Source of the DNA: Bacteroidota bacterium
GTDB lineage: Bacteria > Bacteroidota > Ignavibacteria > Kryptoniales > JAKASW01
Direction: 5' to 3'
NCBI GenBank assembly: GCA_021794075.1
Contig: JAJYRM010000011.1
Span: 5,483-56,567 of the forward strand
DNA: 51,085 bases
In this document: one piece after another, positions 26,116 to 37,951 of the stretch
Numbering within the stretch: the stretch's first letter is position 1
How the letters are laid out: each line of letters starts with the position of its first letter
The notes under the pieces: generated by a model
The model's input: the letters and a program-made list of their open reading frames with translations, nothing else
Databases searched by the model: none
Told to the model about the DNA's origin: nothing
Program-made: the position numbers and the translations under genes

Positions 26116-26723
26116 AAGTGCATCTTCTCCGCTCCACGGCTGCCGTTTACACCGCGAACGCATATTTAATACTTGGCGATTCCAACCGGCTTGAGGATGT
26201 AAACGCCTTGGTGGATGTGGGAACCGACGGAACGATAGTCAATTCGATCGGCCAAATGAGCACCGGAGTCGGGAAGAAGCCGGTCGCCAGAGTTATCCTT
26301 ACCCACTCGCACTTTGACCACTCCGGGGGACTCGGCCGCGTCATCGTCAAATTCAACCCCGAGGTTCTTGCCTACTCGATGATGGATGGCGTGAGCCGAT
26401 TGCTGACAGACGGCGAGGTTATTCTGCTTGGCGATGAACTGTTCGAAATAATTCACTCTCCGGAGCATTCGTCAGACTCGATCTGCCTCTTTTCACTCAC
26501 GAGCGGAGCATTGTTCTCCGGAGATACCCCGCTGAACATTCAAAGTCCCGGAGGAACTTACCAGGAAGGTTTTGTGGTGTTTCTGGAAGATCTCCTGCGG
26601 AAAGGGGTTAGGACTATTTATTCGGGCCACGATGCCCCCAATTCCAAAAATCCAATGGAAGTTATCCGTGCTACCTTGAGAAATGTCCTGGCGAGTGACA
26701 TTATCGCTAGGAAATCGGCGTGA
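26112..26723 (+). CDS. Metallo-beta-lactamase-fold hydrolase within the chemosensory cluster
   Basis: This 203-residue protein has all MBL metal ligands: H65, H67, D69 and H70 in THSHFDH, H119 in HSPEHSSDS, D138 in FSGDTP and H173 in YSGHDAP. It has the pattern of a canonical two-metal hydrolase, not the HxExD pattern of diiron flavodiiron-type oxygen sensors. There is no signal peptide and no extra domain, so it is likely a cytoplasmic hydrolase of a small molecule or thioester. The start overlaps the stop of the truncated CheR-like gene (ATGA), and the full cheR follows 70 bp later. Its position suggests that it makes, removes or senses a ligand for the soluble receptor. The substrate is not predictable. 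Confidence 0.85.
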   Translation: MKVHLLRSTAAVYTANAYLILGDSNRLEDVNALVDVGTDGTIVNSIGQMSTGVGKKPVARVILTHSHFDHSGGLGRVIVKFNPEVLAYSMMDGVSRLLTDGEVILLGDELFEIIHSPEHSSDSICLFSLTSGALFSGDTPLNIQSPGGTYQEGFVVFLEDLLRKGVRTIYSGHDAPNSKNPMEVIRATLRNVLASDIIARKSA

Positions 26724-26793
26724 CTGTAGAAGTGAGAATGCTATGGCGAGCGTCTAAGTTTAGCCTCTAAAATTTTGAATTGAAAATATTCAC

Positions 26794-28802
<2,009 letters not shown>

Positions 28803-28820
28803 GCTACCAGGGAGTATCCG

Positions 28821-29411
28821 ATGATCCCGATTCACATCAAAGGCGACGAGCTCGCCAATGGAGTCCCGAGCGTGACTATCCATGTCGGCGGCATTCACGC
28901 CAGTAAGATTCCAGTCAAGATAAAGACCATACTCGGCTCATGCGTGTCCGCCTGCCTGTTTGATCCGTCGACTCGAATAGGAGGCATGAACCATTTCCTT
29001 TTGCCCGGAGAAGTTGACAGCGTCGATTTGTCCTCGAGGTACGGTGTGAACGCGATGGAGCTGCTCATAAACGAAATGATGAAAATGGGCGCCAACAGGA
29101 GGAGACTGCAAGCCAAAGTTTTCGGTGGCGCGGAAATCTTTAAGACAAACCATAAGCTGATGATGGTAGGGAGAAGGAATATTGAATTCATCAGAGAATT
29201 TCTAGATACAGAAGGGATACCGTTAGTCAATGAACGCCTCGGTGGTAACCAGGGACTGGTCGTCCACTACCTGGCCCACTCATTTGAAGTGCTTATAAAA
29301 CCTGTCTCCACAGACCGTTACAAACAGCAGGAGGAAGAAGAATCCGTGTTTTATAACAGAGTTGCCAATGAACTTGCCAACCGTGATTCTGATAACATTA
29401 CACTGTTCTAG
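28821..29411 (+). CDS. cheD: Chemoreceptor glutamine deamidase CheD
   Basis: This 196-residue protein has the CheD core, with nucleophile C41 in TILGSCVSACLFD, general base H58 in GGMNHFLLP and the following FGGAEIF. A C-terminal tail of about 40 mostly charged residues is extra. It deamidates receptor glutamines and, in some species, binds a CheC-type phosphatase; no cheC or cheX is in the window. It ends the chemosensory cluster, 107 bp before the first hybrid kinase. Confidence 0.95.
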   Translation: MIPIHIKGDELANGVPSVTIHVGGIHASKIPVKIKTILGSCVSACLFDPSTRIGGMNHFLLPGEVDSVDLSSRYGVNAMELLINEMMKMGANRRRLQAKVFGGAEIFKTNHKLMMVGRRNIEFIREFLDTEGIPLVNERLGGNQGLVVHYLAHSFEVLIKPVSTDRYKQQEEEESVFYNRVANELANRDSDNITLF

Positions 29412-29518
29412 CGCAAACGAATGTTTCATTATAAGCCTAAGCCTAGCACGAGATATAGAAAGCATGCATCCGCTCGCGTGACGTTCCTCGCTGCGAAGCG
29501 ACTTGAAGTCGATTTGCT

Positions 29519-32500
29519 ATGAATAACATGAGTTCCTTCAGCAAAAAGAACTTGCCGATGTCTCTTCGCACATCGGTGTTCCTAACGGTGATACTCAGCC
29601 TCTTTTTCGTCGCGGCGGGCGTATTCTATTTCCATGTGGAAAAGGGGAGGCTCCTCGACGATAAGTACGGGGAAATCGCTGCCGTGGCCGCAATAAAAGC
29701 GCGGGAGATTGAGCAGTGGAGGACTGAGCGGCTCGAGGACGCTCACGAACTCGCAAGGGACCCACTTCTATCCAGCGCTTTTCTTCGCTGGATGACCTCA
29801 AGAGAGAATGGGCAATTGAAGGCGGAAATAGAGAAAGCTCTCGTTCTCGAAAAAAGACTTACCCTTTATTCTGATGCGTTCATTGCCGATTTGAACGGTA
29901 GGTCTATAATGAGCATCGGAAGCGGAAAAAGGGAGATCGTCAGGTCTGAGAAATCCGCTTTCGAGACGACCGTGAGAAACCATTACCCTGTTCTCGGAGA
30001 TTTCTTTCGCAATATCCGCGGCAGGATCAGTATAGACGCGATGGACGCGATTCTCAACCGATCAGGAAAGGCCGTCGCTGTCGTAGTACTTAGAAGCAAG
30101 GCAGACAACTTCATCCTTCCCTTACTTAGTTCATGGCCGTCGGCGACTCGGACGGAAAGAACTTTGTTAGCCGAGAAACAGGGTGACACAATTCTTGTGC
30201 TTAATCCACGGGCTTCTGTCTCGAGCGGTCCGGTCGGACGTTCTGTTTCTCCTACAGATACGGCTCTCCCCTGTGTACAAGCTGTCCTAGGTAGAGTCGG
30301 CCTATTCAAGGGCAAAAACTTTCTTGGAAAAAATGTACTCGCGGCGCTCCAACCCGTCTTCGGTTCTCGCTGGTTTGTAGTCACGGAAATCGATAACGAG
30401 GAGCTCATCAGTGAGGTTAATGCACGCGGTGGCGTTGTCGCTGTTATAGTCTTCCTGCTAATTGGGCTTTCAGTAGGAACGACGGCTTACATTTACCGCC
30501 ATAATCAAGCGGCTGTATATCGCGACCTGTATGAGAGCGAAAGCGAACGTAGACGCGCTATGGAGATGGCGGCGAAGCTTGCGGCCATCGTCGAGTCTTC
30601 CGATGACGCGATCATCGGCAAAACAACAGAAGGCATTGTAACAAGCTGGAACAGGGCTGCCGAACGCATATACGGATATTCGGCCGAGGAGATGTTAGGG
30701 CATCCGATAGCTGTCCTTGAAGTGCCGGGGCACGAAGATGAATTTCCAGATATCATGCGGCGAATCAGGGAGGGGGAACATGTCGGGCATTATGAGACGG
30801 TGCGGCGAAAGAAGGACGGCGCTCTCATAAGCGTCTCTCTCACGGTATCTCCAATCTATGATTCCGATTCAAATATTGTCGGCGCGTCGGTTGTCTCGCG
30901 TGATGTCACAAAATGGAAACTGACCGAGGACGCCTTGAGAGAAAGCGAAGAGCGCTTCCGTAAGGCGTTCGAGAATTCCTCTATCGGAATGGCGATAACC
31001 GATCTGGAAGGGCATTTCACCAAAGTGAACGGTGCGCTTTGCAAAACCCTTGGGTATGACCAAGAAGAACTCCTCAGGATTCATTTCACAGATCTTACTG
31101 CCCCAGGGGAAGTCGAAATGAGCATGAGGTTGCTAAAACAGGTCCTCGACGGCGAGATGGATAGCGTTAAGTTTGAAAAGAGATATATCAGACGTGACGG
31201 TCAATTCATTTGGGTCGTAGTGAATAGCTCTTTAGTCCGCGATGCTTCAGGGAAGCCTGTCTATTTCATATCGCTCTATCAGGATGTCACGGGGGAGCAC
31301 AATGCTCTTATCCGCCTGGGGCGGTCCGAAAGCCGGTTCAGGGTGCTTGTGGAACAATCCCTCATGGGAGTTTTTGTCATCTCCTCCGGCAGATTCATCT
31401 ATGTGAACCCAAGGTTTGCGGAGCTTTTTGGTTACACTGCCGAAGAAATTGTAGAAGAATACGTCTTAACGGATCTAGTCGCACACGAAAAACCAGGCGC
31501 GGGAAGCGAAGAAATATTGGAACGTTTGCTGGGAGAAGGCGCCAGTTATCAACCGAATCGCCCTCTTAAGGGAAAACGAAAGGACGGGCAATTCATATGG
31601 GTTGAAGTGCTTGGAAAGCGGACCGACTGGGAGGGGCAATCCGCAGTATCAGGAACCTGTCTTAACGTGACTGAACGGGAGTTGGCCGAAGAGTCTCTTA
31701 GGATTAGCGAAGAGAGATTTCGTACTCTCGTCGAGGAGTCCGGTGCGGGTATGTTGATTTACAGCGAAGAGGGCATCGCTTACGTGAATGACTCCGCTGC
31801 GGCCTTGAGCGGCTACTCACGAAAAGAGATCGCTCATTTGAGTTTGGATGACATTATCCACCCGGATTATTTACCCGCATTGCGGGAGATGATGCGGCGA
31901 AGGCTGTCCGGAGAGCGTTTGGAAGCTATGGGCGAGTTCCCGTTCGTCGCAAAGTCCGGCGAAACGAAGTGGGTCGCCTCATCCGGAAGCAGGATTATTT
32001 ATGATGGAAAACCTGCCGTGATCGCGATGCTCATCGATATTACGTATCGGAGGGAAGCAGAGGAAAACATGCGGCTCCAACTCGCCGCGATGGAAGCTGC
32101 CGCCGACGCGATCGTGATAACGGACAGAAAAGGCAATATCCAGTTCGCAAACAAAGCTTTCACAAACCTGACGGGATACGCTGTCGGTGAAGTTAAGGGG
32201 AAGAACCCACGAATTCTCAAATCTGGTGAGCAGGACGAATGCTTCTACAGGAATCTCTGGAATACGATTAACTCTGGAAACATTTGGCGCGGCGAACTGG
32301 TGAACAAGAGGAAGGATGATTCATTCTATCATGAATCCATGTCGATAACTCCTGTTCCAGATAAGAGCGGGAACTTAACAAACTTCATCGCCGTCAAACG
32401 CGACATTACCGAACAGAAAAGAGCGGAAAATTCACTTAGAGAAAGCGAGGAGAAGTTCCGTGCCTTTGTTGAGGGCTCGGCGTCGGCAATCTGGATTCAT

Positions 32501-33940
32501 GATGGTAAACACTTCCTGTACGCGAATCCAGCCGCGTTACAAATGACCGGCTATACCTTAGACGAGCTGATGCGGATCGACTACATGGAGATTTACCTAC
32601 CGGATTCTCGCGCCTTGCTTTCAGATAAGATAGAGAGACGACTGAAGGGAGAAGAAGTCAACAGACACTTTGAAGAGCAAATCGTATCGAAATCCGGGCA
32701 ATCGATTTGGGTCGACTTCAGTGTCGCGCTAATCGAGTACCAAGGCAAGCAAGCGATACTGACTTCTGTCTTCGATATAAGTGAGCGAAAGAAACTCGAG
32801 GAACAACTGATGCAATCACAAAAAATGGAGGGCATAGGCAGACTCGCTGGAGGAATCGCGCATGATTACAACAACATGCTGGGAGTCATCCTGGGATATA
32901 CGCAGCTGATACTCAAGAAGCGGGATGGTTCGGATCCGGTTTCCCGTTATGTGGAATTGATCGACTCCGCTGCGAGACGCGGCGCGGAGTTAACCCGGCA
33001 ACTTCTGGCCTTCGCGAGACGGGAAATTGTGTCACCGAAAGCGATAGATCCAAACGCCGCGATATTGTCTTTGCAAAAAATGCTTACCAAGTTGATCGGT
33101 GAAGACGTTGCCTTAAGGTTTGTGCCTGGAAGGGACATCTGGCACACATTGATAGATCCGACGCAGTTCGATCAAATACTGCTTAATCTGGCGTCGAATT
33201 CGAGAGATGCCATTGGAGGTGTTGGAAATGTTGTTATCGAAACTTCCAATGTAACCATAGGGGGTGCCGAGTCAGATAATAAAAGCACACTGGCGCCGGG
33301 AGAGTACATCATGCTTACATTCTCGGATGACGGGATAGGAATGGACAAGGAAACGGCAAACAAAATCTTCGAGCCATTCTTTACAACGAAGCCCAAAGGG
33401 GAAGGCACAGGACTTGGACTTTCCACAGTATACGGAATAGTCAGACAGAACGGCGGAATTATAAATGTTTACAGCGAGAAAGGGCACGGAACGACGTTCA
33501 AAATGTACCTTCCCAGACATTACGGGCGCATCGAGAATATCACGCCTGAAGCAGATAACATTGATCTTCACGGGTCAGAGACAATTCTCGTAGTGGAGGA
33601 TCAGGCCGATCTCCTTGAGCTCGCAAGACTAAGTCTTGAACAGTACGGCTACAGGGTCCTTACCGCGCCGACCCCGGATGATGGGATGACTATCGTGGAA
33701 AATTACAATGATGAGATAGATCTTCTGTTAACGGACGTAATAATGCCTGAAATGAATGGAAGAGAGCTTCGGGACAGAGTGCTGATGAGGAGGTCCGACA
33801 TCAAGGTGGTGTTCATGTCCGGTTACACAGCTGACATAATTGCTCATCGCGGATTCATCGACAAGGAAGTTGACTTCATACCGAAACCTTTTACTCCTTC
33901 AGGACTCGCGAAGAAGATTCGTGAAGCGCTCGACTCCTAA
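29519..33940 (+). CDS. Very large hybrid histidine kinase with shared periplasmic sensor, six PAS domains and receiver
   Basis: This is a 1473-residue membrane kinase; the ATG at 29519 has no strong ribosome site, and a second ATG lies three codons later. TM1 is about 18-38, with an extracytoplasmic domain to about 300 carrying the shared IE.WR.ERL.DA.ELA..PL motif at 64-83, and TM2 about 304-322. Six PAS domains lie between about 345 and 1085. The HisKA box has H1115 in GGIAHDYNNMLG; the HATPase has NLASNSRDA, SDDGIGMD and EGTGLGLS; the C-terminal receiver has D1406 in LLLTDVIMPEMNG. Its first PAS matches PAS1 of the kinase at 13247, its fifth matches PAS3 of that kinase, and its last PAS-to-receiver block matches the next gene. 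It may share a phosphorelay with the chemosensory cluster; no Hpt partner is seen apart from CheA P1. Confidence 0.95.
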   Translation: MNNMSSFSKKNLPMSLRTSVFLTVILSLFFVAAGVFYFHVEKGRLLDDKYGEIAAVAAIKAREIEQWRTERLEDAHELARDPLLSSAFLRWMTSRENGQLKAEIEKALVLEKRLTLYSDAFIADLNGRSIMSIGSGKREIVRSEKSAFETTVRNHYPVLGDFFRNIRGRISIDAMDAILNRSGKAVAVVVLRSKADNFILPLLSSWPSATRTERTLLAEKQGDTILVLNPRASVSSGPVGRSVSPTDTALPCVQAVLGRVGLFKGKNFLGKNVLAALQPVFGSRWFVVTEIDNEELISEVNARGGVVAVIVFLLIGLSVGTTAYIYRHNQAAVYRDLYESESERRRAMEMAAKLAAIVESSDDAIIGKTTEGIVTSWNRAAERIYGYSAEEMLGHPIAVLEVPGHEDEFPDIMRRIREGEHVGHYETVRRKKDGALISVSLTVSPIYDSDSNIVGASVVSRDVTKWKLTEDALRESEERFRKAFENSSIGMAITDLEGHFTKVNGALCKTLGYDQEELLRIHFTDLTAPGEVEMSMRLLKQVLDGEMDSVKFEKRYIRRDGQFIWVVVNSSLVRDASGKPVYFISLYQDVTGEHNALIRLGRSESRFRVLVEQSLMGVFVISSGRFIYVNPRFAELFGYTAEEIVEEYVLTDLVAHEKPGAGSEEILERLLGEGASYQPNRPLKGKRKDGQFIWVEVLGKRTDWEGQSAVSGTCLNVTERELAEESLRISEERFRTLVEESGAGMLIYSEEGIAYVNDSAAALSGYSRKEIAHLSLDDIIHPDYLPALREMMRRRLSGERLEAMGEFPFVAKSGETKWVASSGSRIIYDGKPAVIAMLIDITYRREAEENMRLQLAAMEAAADAIVITDRKGNIQFANKAFTNLTGYAVGEVKGKNPRILKSGEQDECFYRNLWNTINSGNIWRGELVNKRKDDSFYHESMSITPVPDKSGNLTNFIAVKRDITEQKRAENSLRESEEKFRAFVEGSASAIWIHDGKHFLYANPAALQMTGYTLDELMRIDYMEIYLPDSRALLSDKIERRLKGEEVNRHFEEQIVSKSGQSIWVDFSVALIEYQGKQAILTSVFDISERKKLEEQLMQSQKMEGIGRLAGGIAHDYNNMLGVILGYTQLILKKRDGSDPVSRYVELIDSAARRGAELTRQLLAFARREIVSPKAIDPNAAILSLQKMLTKLIGEDVALRFVPGRDIWHTLIDPTQFDQILLNLASNSRDAIGGVGNVVIETSNVTIGGAESDNKSTLAPGEYIMLTFSDDGIGMDKETANKIFEPFFTTKPKGEGTGLGLSTVYGIVRQNGGIINVYSEKGHGTTFKMYLPRHYGRIENITPEADNIDLHGSETILVVEDQADLLELARLSLEQYGYRVLTAPTPDDGMTIVENYNDEIDLLLTDVIMPEMNGRELRDRVLMRRSDIKVVFMSGYTADIIAHRGFIDKEVDFIPKPFTPSGLAKKIREALDS

Positions 33941-34265
33941 TATCCACGCCTCTTTATTCCTCCGCAAAACTGATGAATACTCTGACCCAATTCGGATGTT
34001 CTTCGGCTAGCCGATCCACATTTCCATACTCCTAGTGAGAAAATTGTCTCTGGTGGAACAGCATCAAAGTGCCGATATTAAGGTATGAGATCCGCCGGCG
34101 CAGTAAGGCCGTTAGTTCGATGAGCATGTTTGCTTCAATTGGATATTAAGACTTTGTCCAAAGGAACACCAGGAAGGATTGCGACGACGTTTCAGATGGT
34201 CCGAATTCAAGAATTGAAACTGTTTGTGCCCGGATGACTCTGACAAGGATCCCTCTTAACCGCCA
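33941..34265. other. Intergenic region between two hybrid kinases
   Basis: This 325-bp spacer shows no gene of note, no clear terminator and no consensus promoter. A 12-bp palindrome, TCGGCTAGCCGA, lies near 34000-34012. The second kinase may be transcribed separately. Confidence 0.3.
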
Positions 34266-37200
34266 ATGAGCAAAGCGACGAGTAGCACAAGATTCTCTCC
34301 GAGGACATTGCTGATACTATCGGCTGTGGCGAGCCTTGTCCTTATCGCCTCGGGGTTGGTGTACTACAGCATCGAACAGAAAAGAATATTTCATCAAGAA
34401 TATATAGGAATTGCTTCGGTAGCCAATCTGAAAGTGAGGGATATTGAGCGTTGGCGACTGGAGCGGCTCGCGGACGCGAGGGAGCTTGCGAGGAGCCCGC
34501 TATTAGATCGGGCTATCTTCAAATGGCTGAGGTCGAGCAACGACGCGAGGGTACGGGGTGAGATTCGAAAGCAGCTGCAGCTTGAGAGGAAACTCTCGCT
34601 CTATAAGAACGCGTTTGTCGCGGACACAACAGGGCGTACAATCATCGCCGGCGGAAGAAACATACCTGAGATTGGAAGCGCGGAGAGGAGTTATTTTGAA
34701 GAGACACTCAAGACACGCGCGCCTGTCCTTGGCGATATTTTTCATGGATCCGACGGCAGGGAATATATTGACGTCATGGACGCGGTAATTAATAAAGCTC
34801 GGAAGCCTGTCGCGGTAGTTGTCCTTCGAAGTGATGTCGCAAACTTCATTTTTCCTCTTCTCAACTCATGGCCCGTGGCGAATAGAACTGCCGAGACAGT
34901 CCTGGTCGAAAGGCGTGGCAACAACGTTGTTACGCTTAACCCTTTTAGGTCAGGCCACCATAAGTCGGAAACAGTCGTCATTCCCCTCGGCCGGACCGAC
35001 GCACCTGCTGTACAGGCAGTGCTTGGAAAAGTTGGGATGTTCGAAGGCAGGGATTACCGCGGGAAAAGCGTTCTTGCCGATATTCGCGCGATCCCAGGCA
35101 CACCGTGGTTCCTCGTCGCGAGAGTCGATACGCAGGAGATATTCAAGGACATTCGTCATCGAGTGGTGACGGTGGGTCTGCTCATTGCCCTCATCATTGT
35201 GTTTCTCACCGGCGCGACTGCTTACGCTTATCGTGACAGGCAGGCCGAAGTTTATCGTGAATTATACGAAAGGGAAGCCGAACTACGAGAGATCCACGAA
35301 GAATACAGGGCAACGGTCTACAGCATAGGCGACGGAGTAATTACCACGGATATTCATGGGAGCGTAAAGCAAATGAATCCTGTTGCCGAAAAACTTACCG
35401 GATGGAAAGAATCGGATGCTAAGGGGAAGGCGTTGGAAGAGGTTTTCAAAACTTTGCGCGAAGAGACAGGGAAGGCGCAGCAGAGTGAACTGGAGCGAGT
35501 TTTCCGAGAGGGAGTCGTTGTTGGATCCGCTGAACCTACCATCCTTGTTTCAAAAGACGGCGTAAAATATCCGATTTCATATACTGTCGCTCCTATCCAC
35601 GATGATAAGTCTAGGAACGTAGGACTGGTCATGGTCTTCCAGGACGAGAGCGCGGGACGTGAGGCGGCTAGGAAGCTGAAGGAAAGTGAGGGCAACTACC
35701 GGAACCTCGTGCAGATGTCCCCGGATGCCATAGTAATCTACCAGGATGGCAAAGTCGTTTTCATAAACGAACCGGGCGCCAAACTCGCGGGCGCGCGAAC
35801 TACCGAGGAATTGATCGGCAAACCGATCACGGATTTTATGAATCCCGACAGCCTGAAAGAATCCAGGGCTAGAGAGGAACGGATGCTGAGGGGGGAGAAA
35901 GTCCAATATCCCGTTGAGGATAAATACCTGAAGCTTGATGGTACGGAGGTGCCGGTGGAGATTTCGGCGGGGCCGACCTTCTTTGGTGGGAAAGCCGCGA
36001 TGCAGGTAGTCATCCGTGACGTGACCGAGAGGGTCAGGAGAGAACGTGAGCTCCATGAAAGCGAGGAAAGGTTCAGGACCCTCTTTGAAAATTCCACGAT
36101 CGGACTTTATAGGACGACTCCCGGTGGTAAAATTATCCTTTCGAATCCAGCTCTCGTGCAGATGCTCGGCTACTCGTCCTTCGATGAGCTTGCATCAAGA
36201 AATCTTGAGGATGAAGGGTTTGAGCCAAATTATTCGCGCCGGGAGTTCGTAGACCGAATTGAGAAAGACGGCGAAGTCATAGGCTTGGAATCGTCATGGA
36301 CTCGGAAAGATGGTTCCGTAATCTATGTGAGGGAGAACGCCCGGGCGATGGGTGATTCCAGCGGGAAGACCGTCTACTATGATGGCACAGTGGAAGACAT
36401 AACGGAGCACAGGAAGGCGGAGCACGCGCTCAGAGAGAGTGAAGAGAAATTCCGCGCGCTGGTCGAAGGATCCGCTTCCGCAATCTGGATCCATAATGGT
36501 GATCATCTCTTGTACGCCAATCCGACCGCCATAAGGTTGACGGGGTATACGCTGGATGAACTCACAAAGATTGACATTATGGAGATCCATTTGCCTGAAG
36601 AGCGGGCTTTGTTGAGAGAGCGAATAATGAAGCGGCTCGGCGGAGAAGATGTAGTAAATCATTTCGAATCAAGGATTCTAAGGAAAAACGGCGATACGGT
36701 GTGGGCCGATTTCACGGCGTCGCTTATAGAATACAGAGATGGACCTGCGATCATAGTGTCGGCTTACGACATAAACGAGCGAAAGAAGTTGGAAGAACAG
36801 CTGATACAATCACAGAAGATGGAGGGCCTCGGGAGGCTGGCGGGGGGAGTAGCTCACGATTTTAACAATATGCTTGGAGTGATAATCGGTTACGCTCAAC
36901 TTCTTTTGAAGAAGGTGCCAAAGGACTCTCCAGAGTACAGATATGTTGAGCTAATTGATTCTGCGTCGAATCGGGGAGCGGACCTCACGAAGCAGCTCCT
37001 GGCATTCGCGAGAAAAGAGATGGTCACTCCAAAGACCATAGATCCTAACGAGACGATAAAGTCACTCCATAAGATGCTGGTGAAGTTGATCGGCGAGGAT
37101 ATTACGCTGAAGTTTGAACCGGGCGCAGACATCTGGAACATAAAGATGGATGAGACTCAGTTCGGCCAGATAGTGATTAATCTCGTGACAAACTCCAGGG

Positions 37201-37931
37201 ACGCGATCAAAGGAATGGGGACCATCGCGATAGAGACCTCTAACGCCTATATGACCGAGCGGTCTGTAAAAGACAGGTTGGATATGACACCGGGTGAATA
37301 TTTTGTGATGAACGTTTCCGATGACGGCGTCGGGATGGATAAGGAGACTATGGGAAAAATATTTGAGCCGTTCTTCACCACGAAAGCTAAAGGGCAGGGA
37401 ACCGGGTTAGGCTTGTCGACGGTCTATGGGATAGTCAGGCAGAACGGTGGAAGCATAAGCGTGTACAGCGAGGTGGGGATTGGGACGACTCTCAAGATCT
37501 ACTTGCCAAGGCACAGTGGTACGCTGGATAAAACCAAGACTGAAGAGCGGACCGCCGATGTCAATGGAAGTGAGACCGTCCTTGTAGTAGAGGATCAGGC
37601 TCAACTTCTCGAAATGGCAAAGAACGTTTTGGAGGGATACGGTTACAAAGTACTCACGGCCCAAAAGCCGGGGGAGGCGATTCTGCTTTGCATGGCTTCC
37701 AGAGGAGAGATACATGTCTTACTTACGGACGTAATAATGCCGGAGATGAACGGGAAAGAACTCAGGGCGAAGATCGAGACTATCATCCCCGGCATCAAAA
37801 CCGTGTTTATGTCCGGGTATACAGCGGACATCATTGGCGAACGTGGCATGCTGGAGAAGGACATAGAGTTCATTCAAAAACCATTCACCCCTTACTCGCT
37901 GGCCGGAAAGATAAGAAAGGTCTTGAGCTAA
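34266..37931 (+). CDS. Large hybrid histidine kinase with shared periplasmic sensor, four PAS domains and receiver
   Basis: This 1221-residue paralogue follows the kinase at 29519. TM1 is about 14-34, with an extracytoplasmic sensor to about 298 (shared motif at 60-79), and TM2 about 300-320. Four PAS domains lie at about 345-475, 478-590, 597-715 and 720-835. HisKA has H864 in GGVAHDFNNMLG, the HATPase has NLVTNSRDA, SDDGVGMD and QGTGLGLS, and the receiver has D1155 in LLTDVIMPEMNG. The last PAS, kinase core and receiver are closely related to those of its neighbour, pointing to tandem duplication followed by PAS loss or gain. Its stop is 20 bp from the converging sprA stop. Target and ligand are unknown. 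Confidence 0.95.
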   Translation: MSKATSSTRFSPRTLLILSAVASLVLIASGLVYYSIEQKRIFHQEYIGIASVANLKVRDIERWRLERLADARELARSPLLDRAIFKWLRSSNDARVRGEIRKQLQLERKLSLYKNAFVADTTGRTIIAGGRNIPEIGSAERSYFEETLKTRAPVLGDIFHGSDGREYIDVMDAVINKARKPVAVVVLRSDVANFIFPLLNSWPVANRTAETVLVERRGNNVVTLNPFRSGHHKSETVVIPLGRTDAPAVQAVLGKVGMFEGRDYRGKSVLADIRAIPGTPWFLVARVDTQEIFKDIRHRVVTVGLLIALIIVFLTGATAYAYRDRQAEVYRELYEREAELREIHEEYRATVYSIGDGVITTDIHGSVKQMNPVAEKLTGWKESDAKGKALEEVFKTLREETGKAQQSELERVFREGVVVGSAEPTILVSKDGVKYPISYTVAPIHDDKSRNVGLVMVFQDESAGREAARKLKESEGNYRNLVQMSPDAIVIYQDGKVVFINEPGAKLAGARTTEELIGKPITDFMNPDSLKESRAREERMLRGEKVQYPVEDKYLKLDGTEVPVEISAGPTFFGGKAAMQVVIRDVTERVRRERELHESEERFRTLFENSTIGLYRTTPGGKIILSNPALVQMLGYSSFDELASRNLEDEGFEPNYSRREFVDRIEKDGEVIGLESSWTRKDGSVIYVRENARAMGDSSGKTVYYDGTVEDITEHRKAEHALRESEEKFRALVEGSASAIWIHNGDHLLYANPTAIRLTGYTLDELTKIDIMEIHLPEERALLRERIMKRLGGEDVVNHFESRILRKNGDTVWADFTASLIEYRDGPAIIVSAYDINERKKLEEQLIQSQKMEGLGRLAGGVAHDFNNMLGVIIGYAQLLLKKVPKDSPEYRYVELIDSASNRGADLTKQLLAFARKEMVTPKTIDPNETIKSLHKMLVKLIGEDITLKFEPGADIWNIKMDETQFGQIVINLVTNSRDAIKGMGTIAIETSNAYMTERSVKDRLDMTPGEYFVMNVSDDGVGMDKETMGKIFEPFFTTKAKGQGTGLGLSTVYGIVRQNGGSISVYSEVGIGTTLKIYLPRHSGTLDKTKTEERTADVNGSETVLVVEDQAQLLEMAKNVLEGYGYKVLTAQKPGEAILLCMASRGEIHVLLTDVIMPEMNGKELRAKIETIIPGIKTVFMSGYTADIIGERGMLEKDIEFIQKPFTPYSLAGKIRKVLS

Positions 37932-37951
37932 TCCGACAACATTCGATTGGG

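Noticed and set aside
26112-26723. MBL-fold protein as a diiron oxygen sensor of the kind linked to chemotaxis in spirochaetes
   Set aside because: The metal motif is HSHFDH, the canonical hydrolase pattern, not the HxExD of flavodiiron-type proteins.
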